Shown: piece after piece, positions 61,901 through 64,000 of the stretch
Position numbering within the stretch: position 1 is the stretch's first letter
How the letters are laid out: each line of letters begins with the position of its first letter
DNA from: Certhia americana
Lineage: Eukaryota > Chordata > Aves > Passeriformes > Certhiidae
NCBI GenBank assembly: GCA_018697195.1
Contig: CM031858.1
Span: 125,008,594-125,072,593 of the forward strand
Direction: 5' to 3'
Length of the DNA: 64,000 nucleotides
Notes under the pieces: generated by a model
What the model was told of the DNA's origin: nothing
Seen by the model: only the letters and a program-made list of their open reading frames with translations
Databases searched by the model: none
Position numbers and translations under genes: made by a program

Positions 61901-63479
61901 AGTAGAGAGCAAGCAAAGCTTGCACATGTCAGCAAAGTGCCTGTGATGCTGTCTGTGGAGAGGATCCCAGCCCCGTGCATCACTCTCCAGTGATAGGGTT
62001 ACACATTACCAGTATTTCTGCTCTTCCCCTCACTGTTGCAGTGGGCAGAATAGGAAGAGGCCCAATCCCCTGCCAGTGCCAGTGTCCTGACAGACCCTGC
62101 CCACCACAACATTTTCCAGGGGGTTTCTCAGGTTGGAGTGCAATAGTAAAGAAATTGTAGAGCTGGAGAGGTCTGCTGCACAGTTCCCTCTGCTCATGCT
62201 TCCTCTCCTTCAGTTACACACGTGGTGCTCTGATACCAACTTACCCTCTCTGGCCATCAGCAATCTGTCCCTGTGTCCTCTAGCTCCTTTTTCACGGTGA
62301 TTGCTGAGCTCAGACAACCTCTACTTTCCTGTAGTTTCTTTGTTTGCCTCCTCTCCCCTGGTGGTTGAGGTCCTCTTCCCCAAAGTCTTCAGTGGCTGTT
62401 GTAGTCTAGGAAAAGTGCAAGTCCTGTTTTACAACAAATGAATCATAGTATTTTCTTTGTCCTGGAAAAATAAAAAAAATACTTTTTCATAATCTTTCCT
62501 ACAGCAAGAACACAGCTAGATACCTGTGACAGTTCACTAAGCCTTTATTTCTTCTTTCAATATGTGTCTATCAGAAGTGTTTGTCACCCAAGACATTTGA
62601 TAGCAAAAACAATAGAAATGGTTTAAAATTTTAGTTATAAAAATTAGGGAAATGGTTTTTAGCTTGGCAGAAGGCCTGGGCAAAATTCAAACATGACCTC
62701 TTCTAGCAGTTATGATCTTCATATCATAGCACATAGCAGGTTTTAATTTATTAGCAGGTGCTACGTGTGAAAAGGCAATATCTTTTCAGCTCTCACATAA
62801 AAGTGTTTCTGTGCTAAAAAGCCTTATGTCATTTGGGGGTGGAGCAGAAAGCAGATAAGAAAGACTGCAAGTTCCAAGAGGGAGCAAAAATTGCAATGAC
62901 ATTTGGCTTCATCAGCCAAGTACAAAAATAAGCAAATATAACTGGGATACTGAACAGTGGGACAGAAGCCTGTTCGCAGGAGTTCTGTCTTCTGCTTTAA
63001 GCCCTATGTTCAGGGTGCATACACTGGAGGGACCAGGTACTCCTCCAGTGACTTTTCCAGTCAGCCTTGGGAACAATAGTTGGAGATAAAGTTCCAGTGG
63101 TACACATGAGAGGTATGCTAGGAAAAATGGTTTGGGTTAATTCTGCCTCCAGCAAAGACAAGCCCATGCGTGGAGTTGTCTTTGCTCAGGGGCCAGGCTG
63201 CACCTGGTGGGTAAAGCAAAGACTCGATGCATACCCCAAGGGGATCTTGTTTTAGGGTAAGCTACTCATGACACTGTGCCTGTATCTGTAGCTGCCTGTG
63301 TATATGTATATAATTAAAGTACTGCATGTATGTACATAATTTAGAAGTTTAAATTTGATGTAACATATTGGGGTGGGAAAAAATTTGGGGTGGATAATGG
63401 TGGGGGTTGGGGTGCTTCCCTATAGAATTTTTTCCCAGAAATTGCTAAGAAGCTAATGGCTGGGTGCTTTTCGGTACTC

Positions 63480-64000
63480 ATGGGTGCTTAGGAACAAACA
63501 AAAGAAGCAGCTAAGGCAGAGACAGGGAGGCACCATCTTCACAGCCGGAGCTGCTCATCTCGGCGCAGCAGAGAGCTCTCACCATCCTTCTCCTGGAACT
63601 CGGTCGGACCACCGTCTCTTAGTGTGTCCCCCGGGATTTTGGGAACCCGTTCCCTCCCTGCCCTGCCAGGAGCTCCTTCTCCCTGCCCTGCACCCACGGC
63701 TTCTTCAGTTTTGTTCGAGGTCTCCCCATGCTGTGTTTTCTGCAACCCGTGTCTAGCCAGGACATTTTCTACAGCTCCAGCTACTACCATCGAGCCTCAG
63801 ATACATCTCACCCCCAGGACTGCTGCTGGCTCTGGTAGCTTGTGATGGTATTGAGGGGGGCAGGGTGCCAGAGGAAAACTGTAACTGGGTTGTTGTTTTT
63901 TCCCTTTTCTTCTCTAGTTCTGTTTGTTGTCAATATTATAGTTATTATTGTTAATTTACCTTGTTAGACTAACTAGTAAAGAACTGTTATTCCTACCCTC
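63480..64000 (+). mobile_element. LTR-like sequence, cut by the window end
   Basis: From about 63520 CpG rises and the style changes: CAGCCGGAGCTGCTCATCTC, GAACTCGGTCGGACCACCG, then a C-rich middle. The end reads TTCCCTTTTCTTCTCTAGTT, TTGTTAATTTACCTTGTTAG and AGTAAAGAACTGTTATTCCT. The last words resemble the R/U5 region of passerine-type ERV LTRs, where an AATAAA-like signal precedes GAACTGTTATTCCT. The left limit is not determined and the right limit lies outside the window, so an attached provirus cannot be excluded. No retroviral gene is visible inside the window. Confidence 0.5.

Larger units (their letters stand above)
55087..63479. other. intron-like or intergenic DNA, no gene recognised
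   Basis: The interval carries an A-rich tract (56162-56206), an exon-like minus-strand segment (57017-57078) and an AT-rich block at about 58790-58920 with many TAAT/ATTA cores. A G-rich patch lies near 61259-61278. A minus-strand GTATGT donor look-alike near 58195 has only weak acceptors upstream. No gene can be named. Confidence 0.4.

Noticed and set aside
1..64000. CRISPR arrays, insertion sequences, operons, riboswitches, rRNA or tRNA genes
   Set aside because: None was seen. The CR1 elements, the ERV-type LTR and the CpG island mark this as vertebrate nuclear DNA, and no cloverleaf or rRNA core was recognised on either strand.

Overview
This window looks like about 64 kb of avian nuclear DNA. 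Four CR1 LINE fragments carry the usual bird-type 3' end, and translations from two of them match CR1 ORF2. One stretch near 54.6-55.1 kb reads as a solo endogenous-retrovirus LTR of a type widespread in neoavian birds, and a second LTR-like block runs off the right edge. No prokaryotic or organellar features were seen. Most of the sequence is AT-rich, single-copy-looking intronic or intergenic DNA. I did not recognise any complete protein-coding gene by name.

The one strong landmark is a CpG island at about 36.4-37.5 kb, almost certainly a promoter. It contains good splice donors on both strands, GC boxes, an NRF1-like core, a long C/T tract and a four-copy 20-bp repeat carrying ATGs. Long ORFs across it are a by-product of GC richness. 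The clearest donor (GTGAGT) is on the minus strand, so I favour a minus-strand gene whose first exon lies here, with possible divergent plus-strand transcription.

Layout. 1-9.8 kb: non-coding, with one CR1 and a 48-bp perfect palindrome. 9.8-11.8 kb: four small minus-strand exon-like segments with compatible reading phases, the best candidate coding chain in the window; I cannot name the product. 11.8-36.4 kb: intron-like, with two CR1 copies, purine-rich tracts and one isolated exon-like segment near 30.3 kb. 36.4-37.5 kb: CpG island. 37.5-64 kb: intron-like or intergenic, with a few isolated exon-like segments on both strands, a short CR1, the solo LTR, an A-rich tract, an AT-rich block with homeodomain-type cores, and the LTR-like sequence at the right end.

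The exon-like calls come from reading splice signals and frames by eye. In 64 kb some such matches arise by chance, so their confidences are low. The 9.8-11.8 kb chain stands out only because four neighbouring segments agree in phase.
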